Shown here one piece after another: positions 63,373 to 64,000 of a DNA stretch of 64,000 bases. The first letter of the stretch is position 1; the number at the start of each line of letters is the position of its first letter. Under the pieces are notes generated by a model, which saw nothing but the letters and a program-made list of their open reading frames with translations, was not told the origin of the DNA and searched no databases. The stretch spans positions 62,001-126,000 of the forward strand of contig VXCM01001409.1 in the NCBI GenBank assembly GCA_014773175.1. Direction: 5' to 3'. The position numbers were made by a program, and so were the translations under genes. Origin of the DNA: Lucifuga dentata (lineage: Eukaryota > Chordata > Actinopteri > Ophidiiformes > Bythitidae).

Positions 63373-64000
63373 GGCATGAACTCTGTTCTAGTTCTATTAT
63401 CTCTCCTAAATCTTGTTTTCCATTATTCCTGCACTAGGAAAGCCCCGATGAAACATCAGACTCGTGAGATATTTGCCCACAGGGAAAACTTGTGTCTATG
63501 GCACAGAATGTGTTTGCAGTCTGTTTTTTGTGCCAAATTTTAACCCAGTGTGCCCTCCGTCTCCACCACTTGTACCCATGACAGGGTCATAATAGAGCCC
63601 CGACAGGTGGAGCCTGCAGGGAGGACAGGGCCTCTTCGTCTTGGCACAGCTGAAAGAGCCTCCTCTAGGCACTCACACTCCACATAAATCACACAGACCT
63701 TCTTTCAGGGGAAGAACCATTTAATTGCCCTTTTTAAAGCAATGATTGCCTGACTTGGCTCGAAGTGAGTGTGAACCGAAAAGTGAGGCTTTTACTGTAT
63801 CTGATGTGTGGAAAGAACATCAAAAAGAGACAAGATGTATAATTTCATTGAGAAAAAACCCAATACCTCACATGATTCCGAAAGATGAAAGGATAATCAA
63901 GAGTAACACTCTGAGATGGATTTAGGATTGGGCTGTAATCAAATCAAATACCACAATCACTGCCTGTTGATTAAAAAACTCCACAAGTGATCAACAGCTG

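Larger units (their letters stand above)
46999..64000. other. Upstream region or first intron of hspg2
   Basis: No supportable coding exon was found. The expected signal-peptide exon, which must end in phase 0, was not recognised. Content is unique AT-rich sequence, microsatellites, the MITE/hAT composite at 56.5-57.2 kb, assembly duplications at 57.4-57.7 kb and the 61.3/62.1 kb repeat pair. No CpG-rich promoter-like stretch is obvious. Confidence 0.6.

Noticed and set aside
46999..64000. Several minus-strand frames starting with Met and hydrophobic residues as a possible perlecan signal-peptide exon
   Set aside because: None combined a credible signal peptide with a phase-0 GT donor and promoter-like context.

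Overview
The window reads as a piece of a teleost fish genome. It is AT-rich, has many introns, and carries fish-type interspersed repeats (an RTE-like LINE tail, a TTAA-flanked MITE family, a hAT relic) plus microsatellites. Several single 'n' characters mark assembly joins, and four of them are flanked by direct duplications.

One large gene on the minus strand dominates: hspg2, encoding perlecan, the basement-membrane heparan sulfate proteoglycan core protein. I could place 49 phase-consistent exons between 46998 (5' side) and 164 (3' side). In transcript order they encode: domain I with the Ser-Gly attachment region (46.5-47.0 kb) and the SEA module (32.9-34.0 kb); four LDL-receptor class A modules (31.0-32.0 kb) and the first Ig domain (29.7-30.6 kb); domain III, which is three laminin IV-A (L4) modules separated by laminin-EGF repeats (29.6 down to 11.6 kb); and the first five Ig domains of domain IV (11.0 down to 0.16 kb, the last one incomplete). 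The gene runs off the left edge, so the rest of domain IV and the LamG/EGF domain V lie outside. The signal-peptide exon was not found. It is either in the unassigned 47-64 kb stretch or beyond it.

Two things in the introns are not part of the textbook gene. (1) The intron that splits the third L4 module (13.35-16.64 kb) holds five consecutive open segments with splice-like borders, all phase 0-0 (39, 87, 312, 54 and 84 nt; 192 codons). If used, they would insert a charged/serine-rich segment ending in a second copy of the L4 'YWQLP...GDK' hinge. (2) The 5.1 kb intron at 19.09-24.21 kb holds a 1.75 kb same-strand open frame. It encodes an acidic-run, coiled-coil, Lys/Thr/Pro-rich protein, and a plausible signal-peptide exon lies just upstream. 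It could be a nested secreted-protein gene or an alternative last exon of hspg2. Smaller phase-compatible cassette candidates sit at 38591-38650, 6212-6241 and 2245-2295.

From 47 to 64 kb I see repeats and no supportable coding exon. This is most likely the long first intron and/or upstream flank of hspg2.
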